The notes below the pieces were generated by a model. That model saw nothing but the letters and a program-made list of their open reading frames with translations. It was not told the DNA's origin and did no database searches. Position numbers and translations under genes: made by a program. Shown piece after piece: positions 20,676 to 29,498 of a stretch of 64,000 nt of DNA (position 1 is its first letter; every line of letters starts with the position of its first letter). Location: assembly GCF_016839145.1 (NCBI RefSeq), contig NZ_CP069303.1, positions 372,001 to 436,000 of the forward strand. Reading direction: 5' to 3'. The DNA is from Shinella sp. PSBB067 (lineage in GTDB: Bacteria; Pseudomonadota; Alphaproteobacteria; Rhizobiales; Rhizobiaceae).

Positions 20676-22544
20676 ATGACATCCAAAGACAAGCCAAAAC
20701 GGCCGGGCGGCAAGCCCCCGGGCCGCGATACCAAGCCGCGTGGCGCCGCATCGGCGGCCACGGGCAAGAAATCCTTTGCCGCCGGCAAGCCCGCAGGCAA
20801 GAAGCCGGCCGGCAAGCCGCCCGCCGGAAAATCCGCGCCGCGCGATGCCGGGCCCGCCCGTGCCGAAAGGCCCGCTCCGGGCGTTGCGGCGGGTGCGGAG
20901 CTCGCCCCCGAGCGCATCTCCAAGCTGCTCGCCCGCGCGGGCGTCGCCTCGCGCCGCGACATCGAGCGCATGATCATGGAAGGCCGCGTCAGCGTGAACG
21001 GCACGGTGCTGGACACGCCCGTCGTCAACGCCACCTTCGCCGACCGCATCGAGGTCGACGGCATGCCGATCCGCGGCATCGAGCGCACGCGCCTCTGGCT
21101 CTACCACAAGCCGGCCGGCCTCGTGACGACCAATGCCGACCCCGAGGGGCGCCCGACGGTCTTCGAGAACCTTCCCGAGGACCTGCCGCGCGTCATGTCC
21201 ATCGGCCGCCTCGACATCAACACCGAAGGCCTCCTGCTGCTCACCAACGACGGCGGCCTCGCGCGCATGCTGGAGCTGCCGACCACCGGCTGGCTGCGCC
21301 GCTACCGCGTGCGCGCCCACGGCAAGATCGAGCAGGCCGATCTCGACAAGCTGAAGGAAGGCATCGCCGTCGAAGGCGTGCTCTACGGCGCCATCGATGC
21401 GACGCTCGACAAGGTGCAGGGCTCCAACGTCTGGCTGACGCTCGGCCTGCGCGAGGGCAAGAACCGCGAGGTCAAGAACGTGCTCGGCGCGCTCGGCCTC
21501 GACGTGAACCGCCTGATCCGCATTTCCTACGGACCCTTCCAGCTCGGCGAGCTGCCGGAAGGCCACGCGCAGGAAATCCGCGGCCGCACGCTGCGCGACC
21601 AGCTCGGTCCGCGCCTCATCGAGGAAGCCAAGGCCAATTTCGACGCGCCGCTCTTCGACCATGCACCCGACGATTCTGAGGAAAAGCCCGTAAAGAAGAG
21701 CGCCGGCGAAGCGCCCGCCTGGGCCGAAAGACCCGCCGAGCGCCGCGAGAAGCCCGGCGACCGGCGCGAGAAGGCACGCGCCCGCCTCGACACCAGGCGT
21801 GACGACCGCTTCGGCGACAAGCCGCGCGGCGGCTCTCGCGACCGCGACGATAGCCGCTTCGACAGCAAGCCGAAGCGCGAGCCGGCCACCCGCGCCCGCA
21901 GGTCCAACGTCTGGATGGCGCCGGGCGCCCGTCCGGTTGCCGAGAAGAAGGCGGATGATGCCGAGGGCGTGAAGCGCGAGCCGCGCGAACGCCCCGAAGG
22001 CGCGCCGAAGACCAAGCGCTACGGCCGCACGGCCGAGGGCGCCCCGACCCGCTCGACGAAGAAGTTCGATCCCGACCGCAAGGGCCCCGCCCGCGGGCGT
22101 CCGGGCGACGACAGGGTCGAAAAGCCGCGCATCCTGAAGACGCGCGACGCGGACGGCGAGTGGATCCGCGCCTCCGAACCGGAAACGCGCGACCGCGATG
22201 AAGGCGGCTTCGGCCGCAAGCGCAGCGGCGCCGGCGACGAGCGGGCCCCGCGCGGTTTCGGCGACCGCCCGCCGCGCGGCGACCGGCCCTTCGGCGAGCG
22301 CAAGCCGCGCGCGGAAGGCGAGCGCTCCTTCGGCGACCGTCCGGCCCGTGGCGACCGCAAGCCCCGCGCAGAAGGCGAGCGTTCCTTCTCGGATCGTCCG
22401 CCGCGCCGCGACGGCGGCAAGCCCTTCGGCGGAAAACCCGGCGGCAAGTCCTTCGGCGGCAAGCCGGGCGGACGCCCGTCTGGTGGCAAGCCCGGTGGCG
22501 GCCGTCCCGCGGGCGGCAGCCGTCCGCGCGGCAAGGGGAAGTAA
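20676..22544 (+). CDS. rluB: 23S rRNA pseudouridine synthase with long disordered tails
   Basis: An RsuA/RluB-family pseudouridine synthase. The S4 RNA-binding domain is ERISKLLARAGVASRRDIER near residue 80, and the catalytic Asp is D180 in IGRLDINTEGLLLLT. REGKNREVKNVL near 270 is the usual C-terminal motif of the enzyme core. The protein is 622 residues, about twice the E. coli RluB. A Lys/Gly/Pro-rich N-terminal tail of about 70 residues is followed by the core. A long Arg/Asp/Gly-rich C-terminal tail runs from about residue 320 to the end, with near-repeats of PRAEGERSF and GDRP and terminal GGKPGG runs. Such tails probably add RNA contacts. The gene is followed six bases later by rsmD. 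Confidence 0.93.
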   Translation: MTSKDKPKRPGGKPPGRDTKPRGAASAATGKKSFAAGKPAGKKPAGKPPAGKSAPRDAGPARAERPAPGVAAGAELAPERISKLLARAGVASRRDIERMIMEGRVSVNGTVLDTPVVNATFADRIEVDGMPIRGIERTRLWLYHKPAGLVTTNADPEGRPTVFENLPEDLPRVMSIGRLDINTEGLLLLTNDGGLARMLELPTTGWLRRYRVRAHGKIEQADLDKLKEGIAVEGVLYGAIDATLDKVQGSNVWLTLGLREGKNREVKNVLGALGLDVNRLIRISYGPFQLGELPEGHAQEIRGRTLRDQLGPRLIEEAKANFDAPLFDHAPDDSEEKPVKKSAGEAPAWAERPAERREKPGDRREKARARLDTRRDDRFGDKPRGGSRDRDDSRFDSKPKREPATRARRSNVWMAPGARPVAEKKADDAEGVKREPRERPEGAPKTKRYGRTAEGAPTRSTKKFDPDRKGPARGRPGDDRVEKPRILKTRDADGEWIRASEPETRDRDEGGFGRKRSGAGDERAPRGFGDRPPRGDRPFGERKPRAEGERSFGDRPARGDRKPRAEGERSFSDRPPRRDGGKPFGGKPGGKSFGGKPGGRPSGGKPGGGRPAGGSRPRGKGK

Positions 22545-22550
22545 CGCATC

Positions 22551-23111
22551 GTGCGGATCGTCGGCGGAGAGTTTCGCGGCCGTTCGCTCGCGACGCCGAA
22601 GTCGGACGATATCCGCCCGACGACGGACCGCACGCGCGAAAGCCTGTTCAACATCCTGTCCCATGCCTATCCCGAGGCGCTGGACGGCACCCGCGTGCTC
22701 GATCTCTTCGCGGGCACCGGCGCCGTCGGCCTCGAAGCCCTGTCGCGCGGCGCGCGCGCGGCGCTCTTCGTCGAGCAGGGCGTCGAGGGCAGGGGGCTCC
22801 TGCATTCGAATATCGAGGCGCTCGGCGTGATCGGGCGCGCAAAGATCTTCCGGCGCGACGCCACCGCCCTCGGCGGCATCGGCACGATGGAACCGTTCCA
22901 TTTCCTCTTCGCCGACCCGCCCTATGCGAAGGGCCTCGGCGAGCGCGCGCTGGAGGCGGCGCACCGCGGCGGCTGGCTCGTCGACGGCGCCCTTGCGATC
23001 CTGGAGGAGCGCGCCGATATTCAGCCTGTCGCCGTCGATGGTTTCGAACTCCTGGAGGTTCGCACCTTCGGCGACACGCGCATGCATTTCTATCGCTACC
23101 GCGCCGGCTGA
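22551..23111 (+). CDS. rsmD: 16S rRNA (guanine(966)-N2)-methyltransferase
   Basis: Methylates G966 of 16S rRNA. The 186-residue protein starts at GTG 22551 and opens MRIVGGEFRGRSLATP, the usual RsmD start. The SAM-binding motif is VLDLFAGTGAVGLEALSRGA near residues 47-66, and the catalytic motif ADPPYAKG is near 123. It follows rluB by six bases, which pairs two rRNA-modification genes in one likely operon. Confidence 0.96.
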   Translation: MRIVGGEFRGRSLATPKSDDIRPTTDRTRESLFNILSHAYPEALDGTRVLDLFAGTGAVGLEALSRGARAALFVEQGVEGRGLLHSNIEALGVIGRAKIFRRDATALGGIGTMEPFHFLFADPPYAKGLGERALEAAHRGGWLVDGALAILEERADIQPVAVDGFELLEVRTFGDTRMHFYRYRAG

Positions 23112-23138
23112 TTTGAGCCGCCGCAGGAGACCCGAGCG

Positions 23139-24005
23139 ATGACAGACGCCCTCGTTTCCCTGGATACCCCGCCGGCGGGCGGCCCGACCGTCGCCATCGC
23201 GCTCGGCGGCGGTGGCGCGCGCGGCCTCGCCCATATCCACGTCATCGAAGTCCTCGACGAGCTCGGCATCCGCCCGGTGCTGATAGCGGGCGCCTCCATC
23301 GGCGCCATCATGGGCGCGGCGATGGCGGCGGGCATGACGGGCCGCGAGATCCGCGAGCATACGCTCGCCACCATCGGTCGTCCGGGCCAGATCATGAACC
23401 GTCTCTGGAGCCTGCGTCCGGCGGGGTTGTCCCAGATGGTCGCGGGCGGCTTCCGCGTCGGGCAGTTCAACCTCGAACGCGTCCTGAAGGCCTTCCTGCC
23501 CGATCGCCTGCCGGAGGCCTTCGAGGAGCTGTCGATCCCGCTGAAGGTCATCGCGTCGGACTATTATGCCCAGTGCGAATGCGTCTGCGAAAGCGGTCCG
23601 CTGCTACCGGCCATCGCCGCCTCCGCCGCGCTGCCGGCCGTCTTCCGCCCCGTGGTGCTGAATGGCCGGGTGATGATCGACGGCGGCCTGTGGAACCCCG
23701 TGCCCTTCGACCACCTCGCCGGCAGGGCGGATGTCACCATCGGCGTCGACGTCATCGGCCATCCGCCGGCCGGCACGGCGCAGGTGCCGAACAGCGTCGA
23801 CAGCCTCTACGGCGCCACGCAGCTCACCATGCGCTCCATCGTCACGCTGAAGCTCGAAAGGGGCGCGCCGGATATCTTCCTGCGGCCGGATGTCGGCCGC
23901 TTCCGCGTGCTCGATTTTGCCAAGGCCGGCGAGGTGCTCGCCGCCTCCGCCGGCATGCGCGACGAGCTGAAGCGGGCGCTCGACGCGAAGCTCTCCGCCA
24001 TCTAG
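23139..24005 (+). CDS. patatin-like phospholipase (RssA type)
   Basis: A 288-residue serine hydrolase. The oxyanion loop is ALGGGGARGLAHI, the nucleophile elbow GASIG puts Ser at residue 53, and the DGG motif in MIDGGLWNP puts Asp at 181, so the catalytic dyad is intact. The substrate is probably a phospholipid or acyl ester. The stop codon TAG is formed from the TA target site of the neighbouring IS element plus the first base G of the IS, so the reading frame ends at its original place even after the insertion. Expression of the protein should be unchanged. Confidence 0.93.
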   Translation: MTDALVSLDTPPAGGPTVAIALGGGGARGLAHIHVIEVLDELGIRPVLIAGASIGAIMGAAMAAGMTGREIREHTLATIGRPGQIMNRLWSLRPAGLSQMVAGGFRVGQFNLERVLKAFLPDRLPEAFEELSIPLKVIASDYYAQCECVCESGPLLPAIAASAALPAVFRPVVLNGRVMIDGGLWNPVPFDHLAGRADVTIGVDVIGHPPAGTAQVPNSVDSLYGATQLTMRSIVTLKLERGAPDIFLRPDVGRFRVLDFAKAGEVLAASAGMRDELKRALDAKLSAI

Positions 24006-24096
24006 AGCGGAATGCTCTTGGGTTGAATCGGCCTGGGATTTCCAAGCTGGCGTATTCGTGATTCAAGATGCTGGCTGGAATGGAGGCCAGCATCTT

Positions 24097-24474
24097 ATGC
24101 CGAAGGCCTATTCCCTTGATCTTCGTGAACGTGCCGTGTCCCGGGTTTTGGCCGGCGAAAGTGCTCGTTCGGTTGCGGCTGTTTTGAACATCAGCGTGTC
24201 CAGCGTGGTGAAGTGGTCGCAGCGCTATCGGGCGACGGGGAGCCCGGCTGCGGGTCGGGCCGTGGGCCGTCCACGCCCGTTGCTTCTCGGGCCGCACCGC
24301 GCCTTTCTCTTGGAGCGGATCAACAGCGGGGGTCACATCACCTTGCGCGGGCTGCAAGCCGAGCTTGCCGAGCGCGGGGCGAAGGTCGACTACCGGACGG
24401 TCTGGAACTTCGTCCATGCCGAGGGGCTGAGCTTCAAAAAAAACCGTTCTGCCAAGCGAGCAATATCGTCCTGA
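24097..24474 (+). CDS. IS630 transposase, N-terminal part (frame A)
   Basis: This 125-residue frame holds the DNA-binding half. It starts MPKAYSLDLRERAVSRVLAG at the ATG at 24097, with helix-turn-helix sequences (SARSVAAVLNISVSSVVKW) and a second winged-helix region ending in YRTVWNFVHAEGLSFKK. The frame then runs over eight A at 24436-24443 and stops soon after. The natural continuation of the protein is in the +1 frame from this point, so full-length transposase needs a frame change. Confidence 0.88.
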   Translation: MPKAYSLDLRERAVSRVLAGESARSVAAVLNISVSSVVKWSQRYRATGSPAAGRAVGRPRPLLLGPHRAFLLERINSGGHITLRGLQAELAERGAKVDYRTVWNFVHAEGLSFKKNRSAKRAISS

Positions 24475-25042
24475 CATCGCGCGTCGACGGGCCCAGTGGA
24501 AGAAATACCAAGGCCGCCTCGATCCGCGACGGCTGGTCTTCATCGATGAAACCTGGGCCAAGACCAACATGGCGCCGATCCGGGGTTGGGCACCACGCGG
24601 TCACAGATTGCAAAGCCGGGTGCCGCATGGCCACTGGAAGACGTTGACCCTGATTGCGGCGTTGCGCTGCGACCGCATCGACGCGCCATGCGTGTTCGAC
24701 AGCGCTATCAACGCACGCAGCTTCACAGCCTATGTCGAGCAGGTTCTCGTGCCGACGCTGCGACCCGGCGACATCGTCATCATGGACAACCTCGGCTCAC
24801 ACAAGGGTCAGCCAGTGCGGACGGCTATCCGCAAGGCAGGAGCAAAGCTCTTCTTCCTGCCCCCATACAGTCCGGACCTGAACCCCATCGAACAGGTCTT
24901 CGCCAAGCTCAAGCACCTCATGCGCGCGGCCGCCGAACGAACCGTCGAGGCAACTTGGAAAGCCGCTGGTAGGCTGCTCCGATGCTTCCCCCCAAACGAA
25001 TGCCAAAACTATCTCATCAACGCTGGGTACGCTTCAATGTAA
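24431..25042 (+). CDS. IS630 transposase, catalytic part (frame B)
   Basis: This open frame runs from just before the A8 run to the stop at 25042 and carries the DDE catalytic domain: Asp in LVFIDETWAKTNM, Asp in IVIMDNLGSHKG, and Glu in NPIEQVFAKLKHL. An internal ATG at 24569 is present, but the TVLPSEQYRPDIARRRAQWK segment before it belongs to the transposase, so expression is probably by slippage from frame A. All three catalytic acids are intact. Confidence 0.88.
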   Translation, partial: ASKKTVLPSEQYRPDIARRRAQWKKYQGRLDPRRLVFIDETWAKTNMAPIRGWAPRGHRLQSRVPHGHWKTLTLIAALRCDRIDAPCVFDSAINARSFTAYVEQVLVPTLRPGDIVIMDNLGSHKGQPVRTAIRKAGAKLFFLPPYSPDLNPIEQVFAKLKHLMRAAAERTVEATWKAAGRLLRCFPPNECQNYLINAGYASM

Positions 25043-25087
25043 GCGCATCAGACTCTAGGGCACTTCCGCTTTTTGGACCGAAGTGTC

Positions 25088-26884
25088 CTACGCGGCGCTC
25101 TCCTCCTCGTCGATCTCGGCCTGGGTCTTCTTCTTCGGCCTGACCAGCGGTTCCGGCTTCACCGGCTTGGAATGCAGCATGTGCCGCCCCGCCGTGATGC
25201 CCTCGACGGCCTGCAGCTCCAGCCGCGCCAGGTCACGGCGGCGGATGTCGTCGCTGATCGCCAGTGCGTCGTCCGGCTCGACGCCGAGTTCCTCCAGCGT
25301 CTCGCGGCCGAAGACGAGGGCCGATTCGAAGGTCTCGCGCACGTCGTGCTGCACGCCCTTGGACCGGAGCTCCAGGGTGTGGATGCGGTCGTAGGAGCGC
25401 ACGAAGAGCGTGGCGTTCGGATATTCCGACTGCACGAGATCGACGATGCGGTCCGTCGTGCCCTTGCCCTGCGTGCAGATGGCGACGATCTTGGCGCGCT
25501 CGATGCCGGCGGCGCGCAGCACGTCCTTGCGCGTTCCGTCGCCGAAATAGATGCGGAAGCCGAAGCTCGCCGCCTGCCGCACGCGATCCGTCGAATGGTC
25601 GATGACCGTCACTTCGCGCCCGCCGGCAAGCAGGATCTGCGCGGTGATCTGGCCGAAGCGCGAAAAGCCGATCATCAGCACGTCCGCGCCCGCATCGCCG
25701 AAATCCTCCTCGATCTCCTCTTCCAGATCCTCCACTAGCAGGAAGCGCGAGAGTGCGGCGGCAATCGGCGTCAGCGCCATGGAGATCGTGACGATGGCGA
25801 TCAGCAGCGAGGCGAGCCCGCCCGAGAAGATGCCGGCGGCCGAGGCTGCGGTGAACAGCACGAAGCCGAATTCGCCGCCCTGCGGCAGCACGAGCGCGAT
25901 GCGCACCGCATCGTTGTGCGGCGAGCCGGTGAAGCGGCAGAGCCCGTAGATGACGAGGCTCTTGACCAGCATGACGGCGGGCGTCGCGATCAGGATCGTC
26001 AGCCAGCTCGAGAAGACGACGTCGAGATGCAGCGACAGGCCCACGGCCATGAAAAACAGGCCGAGCAGGATACCGCGGAACGGCTCGACATCCGCCTGCA
26101 ATTCATGCCGGTAGGAGGAGTCGGCAAGCAGCACGCCGGCGAGGAACGCGCCCATGGCCATGGAGAGGCCGGCCATCTGCAGCAGCATGGCGGCGGCCAG
26201 CACGACGAAGAGCGCCGCCGCGATCATCGCTTCGCGCGCGCCCGTGCGGGCGATGACCTGGAACAGAGGGTTCAGCAGGTAGCGGCCGGCGGCCAGCAGC
26301 GCGGCGATGGCGGCGACCGCGATGGTGAAGTCCTCGAAGGCGCTGGTCGTGTCCTCCGGCTTCTGCTCGGCCAGCAGCGGGATGAGCGCCAAAAGCGGCA
26401 CGATGGCAAGGTCCTGCAGGAGGAGCATGGAAAAGGCGCGCTGGCCGTAGCGGGTGTTGACGTCGCCCTCGTCCTCGAGGATCTGCATGGCGAAGGCGGT
26501 GGAGGAGAGCGCAAGGCCGAAGCCGATGATCAGCGCGCCGTCCCATTCCTCCAGCCGGAACGCGAAGACCAGTCCCGCAAGCACGAGGCCCGTCACGCCG
26601 ACCTGCGCCAGGCCGAGGCCGAAGATGTCGCGCCGCATGGCCCAAAGGCGCGACGGCTTCAGCTCCAGCCCGATCAGGAAGAGCAGGAAGACCACGCCGA
26701 GCTCGGCGACGCCCAGCAGTTCCTCCCCGTCGCGGATCTGGTGCAGGATCGGCCCGATGACCACGCCGGCGGCGAGATAGCCGAGAATGGTGCCGAGCCC
26801 GAGCCGCTTGAAGATGGGCGCGGCAAGCAGCGCGCCGCCGAGCATCATGAGGACCTCGTTGTACGAGCTGTGGGTATAGGCCAT
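25088..26884 (-). CDS. monovalent cation:proton antiporter, KefB/KefC-like
   Basis: A 598-residue CPA2-family transporter. The N-terminal 380 residues form about 12 membrane helices (for example LGTILGYLAAGVVIGPIL). The C-terminal RCK/TrkA-N domain has the nucleotide-binding motif VLMIGFSRFGQITAQILLAG and IDHSTDRV. A charged tail ends KPKKKTQAEIDEEESAA-like. It may export K+ in exchange for H+, gated through the RCK domain by NAD(H) or glutathione adducts in relatives. The ATG at 26884 (MAYTHSSYNEVL) is chosen; codons upstream to 26986 lack coding character. It is divergent from pmbA, and the IS630 element lies just downstream. Confidence 0.92.
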   Translation of the reverse strand: MAYTHSSYNEVLMMLGGALLAAPIFKRLGLGTILGYLAAGVVIGPILHQIRDGEELLGVAELGVVFLLFLIGLELKPSRLWAMRRDIFGLGLAQVGVTGLVLAGLVFAFRLEEWDGALIIGFGLALSSTAFAMQILEDEGDVNTRYGQRAFSMLLLQDLAIVPLLALIPLLAEQKPEDTTSAFEDFTIAVAAIAALLAAGRYLLNPLFQVIARTGAREAMIAAALFVVLAAAMLLQMAGLSMAMGAFLAGVLLADSSYRHELQADVEPFRGILLGLFFMAVGLSLHLDVVFSSWLTILIATPAVMLVKSLVIYGLCRFTGSPHNDAVRIALVLPQGGEFGFVLFTAASAAGIFSGGLASLLIAIVTISMALTPIAAALSRFLLVEDLEEEIEEDFGDAGADVLMIGFSRFGQITAQILLAGGREVTVIDHSTDRVRQAASFGFRIYFGDGTRKDVLRAAGIERAKIVAICTQGKGTTDRIVDLVQSEYPNATLFVRSYDRIHTLELRSKGVQHDVRETFESALVFGRETLEELGVEPDDALAISDDIRRRDLARLELQAVEGITAGRHMLHSKPVKPEPLVRPKKKTQAEIDEEESAA

Positions 26885-26937
26885 GCGGATGCTTTCTTGT
26901 CGAGAGCCGGTGATCGGGCAAAAAAGGGGTGTGGCCC

Positions 26938-26965
26938 TTGATGCCCGTACCGGCGCACAATAAAT
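26938..26965 (+). promoter_or_regulatory. candidate pmbA promoter
   Basis: TTGATG (26938-26943) and ATAAAT (26960-26965) are 16 bases apart and sit 25 bases before the pmbA start. Plausible but unproven. Confidence 0.4.
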
Positions 26966-26989
26966 GGGGCAGCAAAGAAAGGCCAAGTC

Positions 26990-28336
26990 ATGTCACAGAC
27001 CATCGATTCCGCAAGCCTTCTCGCGCGCGCCGGCGAACTCATCGACCGCGCCATAAAGGCGGGAGCGGATGCGGCCGATGCCGTCGTCGTCCGCGGCCGT
27101 TCCTCTTCCGTCAGCGTGCGCCTCGGCAAGGTCGAGGGCACGGATGCCTCCGAGAGCGACGATTTCTCGCTGCGCGTCTTCGTCGGCAGGCGCGTCGCCT
27201 CCGTCTCGGCCAATCCCGGCTTCGACCTGACGGTGCTCGCCGAGCGCGCCGTCGCCATGGCCAAGGCCTCGCCGGAAGACCCCTATGCCACGCTCGCCGC
27301 CGAGGCGGACCTTGCGAAGGACTGGCCGGACCTCGAACTCTACGACCCGACAGAAGTCTCCGCCGACCAGCTCACGCAGGCCGCGCTTGCGGCGGAAGCC
27401 GCCGCGCTCGCCGTTCCCGGCATCACCAATTCCGGCGGCGCCGGCGCATCGGCCGGCATGGGCGGGCTCGTGCTTGCCACCTCGCACGGCTTTTCCGGCG
27501 CCTACAGCGCCAGCCGCTTCGGCCGCTCCGTCAGCGTGATCGCGGGCGAGGGCACGAAGATGGAGCGCGACTACGATTTCGATTCGAGCCTTTATTTCGC
27601 CGAGCTGAGGGATGCCGGGGAGATCGGCCGCGAGGCTGCCGCCCGCGCCGTCCGCCGTCTCAATCCGCGCCAGGTGCCGACGGCGAAGAACGTCACCGTC
27701 GTCTACGATCCGCGCGTGGCGCGCGGCATTGCCGGCCATATCGCCGGCGCCATCAACGGTGCCTCCGTCGCCCGCAAGACCAGCTTCCTGCGCGAGCGTA
27801 TGGGCAAGCAGGTGCTGAAGGCGGGGCTTTCCGTCACCGACGATCCGCTCATCGTGCGCGGCCCGTCGTCGCGCCCGTTCGACGGCGAGGGCGTCACCGG
27901 CCGACGCCTCGCCATGATCGAGGACGGCGTGCTGCATCATTGGTTCCTCTCCACCTCGACGGCCAACGAGCTCGGCCTCAGGACCAACGGCCGCGGCGTG
28001 CGGGGCGGCACTTCGGTCAACCCGGCCTCGACCAACCTCGCGCTGGAGCCCGGTGACGTCTCGCCCGAGGACCTGATCCGCTCCGTCGGCAACGGCCTCT
28101 ATGTCACCGAGCTGATCGGCCAGGGCGTCAACATGGTGACCGGCGAATACAGCCGCGGCGCCTCCGGCTACTGGATCGAGAACGGCGAGCTGACCTTCCC
28201 GGTCTCGGAAGTGACGATCGCCTCCAACCTCACCGACATGTTCCTGCGCATCACGCCGGCGAACGACATCGACCGCAGCTTCGGCGTCGCCGCCCCGACG
28301 CTTGCCATCGAAGGCATGACGCTTGCCGGAAAGTAG
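26990..28336 (+). CDS. pmbA: TldD/PmbA-family protein
   Basis: A 448-residue PmbA (TldE) homologue. With TldD it forms a heterodimeric metalloprotease that processes modified peptides; the PmbA/TldE subunit lacks the zinc site. Features include SVSVRLGKVEGTDASESDDF near the N-terminus, the central GGAGASAGMGGLVLATSHGF segment, and the C-terminal YWIENGELTFPVSEVTIASN, all typical of the family. No tldD is adjacent. The ATG at 26990 has AAAGG upstream. cysQ-like follows four bases after the stop. Confidence 0.93.
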   Translation: MSQTIDSASLLARAGELIDRAIKAGADAADAVVVRGRSSSVSVRLGKVEGTDASESDDFSLRVFVGRRVASVSANPGFDLTVLAERAVAMAKASPEDPYATLAAEADLAKDWPDLELYDPTEVSADQLTQAALAAEAAALAVPGITNSGGAGASAGMGGLVLATSHGFSGAYSASRFGRSVSVIAGEGTKMERDYDFDSSLYFAELRDAGEIGREAAARAVRRLNPRQVPTAKNVTVVYDPRVARGIAGHIAGAINGASVARKTSFLRERMGKQVLKAGLSVTDDPLIVRGPSSRPFDGEGVTGRRLAMIEDGVLHHWFLSTSTANELGLRTNGRGVRGGTSVNPASTNLALEPGDVSPEDLIRSVGNGLYVTELIGQGVNMVTGEYSRGASGYWIENGELTFPVSEVTIASNLTDMFLRITPANDIDRSFGVAAPTLAIEGMTLAGK

Positions 28337-28340
28337 GACC

Positions 28341-29147
28341 ATGCAAAGCCCCGCCGACGCCTGGACCGCCGATCTCGATCTTCTCGTCGGTGCCGCGCGG
28401 CTGGCAGGCGCAAAGGCGCTCGACTTCTTCCGCAAGGCGCCGGACGTGTGGTGGAAGAACGAGGGCCGCTCGCCGGTGAGCGCGGCGGACTTCGCGGCCA
28501 ACGACATCCTCAAGAAGGAACTTCTCTCCGCCCGGCCGAACTACGGCTGGCTTTCGGAGGAGACGGACGACGACGCCGGCCGGCTCGATTGCGAGACCGT
28601 CTTCGTCATCGACCCCATCGACGGCACGCGCGCCTTCATCGCCGGCAAGGACATCTGGTGCGTCAGCGCCGCCGTCGTGCATCACGGCCGGCCCGTCGCG
28701 GGCGTTCTCTTCGCCCCATCGCTCGAAGAACTCTACACCGCCTCCGCGCAGGGACCGGCGCTGAAGAACGGCACGCCCATCGCGGCGACCGACGCGGATG
28801 CCGCGCGCCCGACCCGCCTGGCCGCCCCCGAGGACATGGCGCACGGCATCGACCGGCGCATGATCGGCGGGGTCCACCGCATCGCCCATGTGCCCTCGCT
28901 CGCCTATCGTCTCGCGATGGTGGCGGACGGGCGCATCGATGCGACCCTGGTGAAACGCAATTCGCACGACTGGGACCTGGCGGCGGCCGATCTCATTCTC
29001 ACCCGCGCCGGCGGCGCGCTTGTCGGGCTTGACGGCGGGCCGCTGTCCTACAACCGGCCGACCGTCAGCCACGAGACGCTCTGCGCGGCGGGTTCGGCCC
29101 GGCTTTCCGGGCTTGTCGAGGCCGCGCGGCACCTTTCCGGCCATTGA
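28341..29147 (+). CDS. inositol monophosphatase-family / CysQ-like phosphatase
   Basis: A 268-residue metal-dependent phosphatase, most like 3'(2'),5'-bisphosphate nucleotidase CysQ or inositol monophosphatase. The metal-site motifs are WLSEETDDD, VFVIDPIDGTRAFI and HDWDLAAADLIL. The ATG at 28341 follows TAGGACC, with a good ribosome site four bases away, and sits four bases after the pmbA stop. The family cannot be split into CysQ or SuhB with certainty from motifs alone. The pmbA-cysQ-DUF4170 order is seen in related genomes. Confidence 0.88.
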   Translation: MQSPADAWTADLDLLVGAARLAGAKALDFFRKAPDVWWKNEGRSPVSAADFAANDILKKELLSARPNYGWLSEETDDDAGRLDCETVFVIDPIDGTRAFIAGKDIWCVSAAVVHHGRPVAGVLFAPSLEELYTASAQGPALKNGTPIAATDADAARPTRLAAPEDMAHGIDRRMIGGVHRIAHVPSLAYRLAMVADGRIDATLVKRNSHDWDLAAADLILTRAGGALVGLDGGPLSYNRPTVSHETLCAAGSARLSGLVEAARHLSGH

Positions 29148-29206
29148 CCTTTCCAGCGGAATACCGCAAACCGTCAGCCGAAATCGGCCTAGGAAAAGAG
29201 ACAGAC

Positions 29207-29443
29207 ATGACCGACTCCACCGAACCGAAACAGCTTCTCCATCTCGTCTTCGGCGGCGAGCTGAAGACCCTCGCCGACCTCCAGTTCCGGGACCTGAACA
29301 ACCTCGACATCGTCGGGATCTTCCCCGACTATGCGAGCGCGCTCACCGCCTGGAAGTCGAAGGCCCAGCAGACCGTGGACAACGCGCACATGCGCTATTT
29401 CATCGTGCACATGCACCGTCTCCTGGACCCGCAGCAGGGCTGA
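29207..29443 (+). CDS. DUF4170 protein
   Basis: A 78-residue conserved rhizobial protein (DUF4170). The start at 29207 (MTDSTEPKQLLHLVFGGEL) has AGGAAAAG upstream. The core LVFGGEL, FRDLNNLDIVGIFPDYASAL and MRYFIVHMHRLLDPQ match the family. Its function is unknown. It lies between cysQ-like and waaA, so a link to lipid A or outer membrane assembly is possible by context only. Confidence 0.9.
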   Translation: MTDSTEPKQLLHLVFGGELKTLADLQFRDLNNLDIVGIFPDYASALTAWKSKAQQTVDNAHMRYFIVHMHRLLDPQQG

Positions 29444-29498
29444 GCCGCGTTTCCCGTTCCCGCGCGGCCTCGCGCGCCGGGCAGAAAGACTGGACCCC

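Larger units (their letters stand above)
24005..25055 (+). mobile_element. IS630-family insertion sequence
   Basis: A complete 1051-base element. Imperfect terminal inverted repeats start GAGCGGAATGCTCTTGGGTT on the left and, read inward from the right end, GAGTCTGATGCGCTTACATT. Shared blocks are GAG, ATGC, CTT and TTGAA. It is flanked by TA on both sides (24003-24004 and 25056-25057), the target duplication expected for IS630. The transposase is split into two frames at an A8 run. The left TA belongs to the patatin stop codon. Confidence 0.92.

Noticed and set aside
19860..23360. A 1166-codon minus-strand frame
   Set aside because: Only its last 98 codons (the small membrane protein) look real. 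The rest is antisense to rluB and rsmD and overlaps tadA in another frame.
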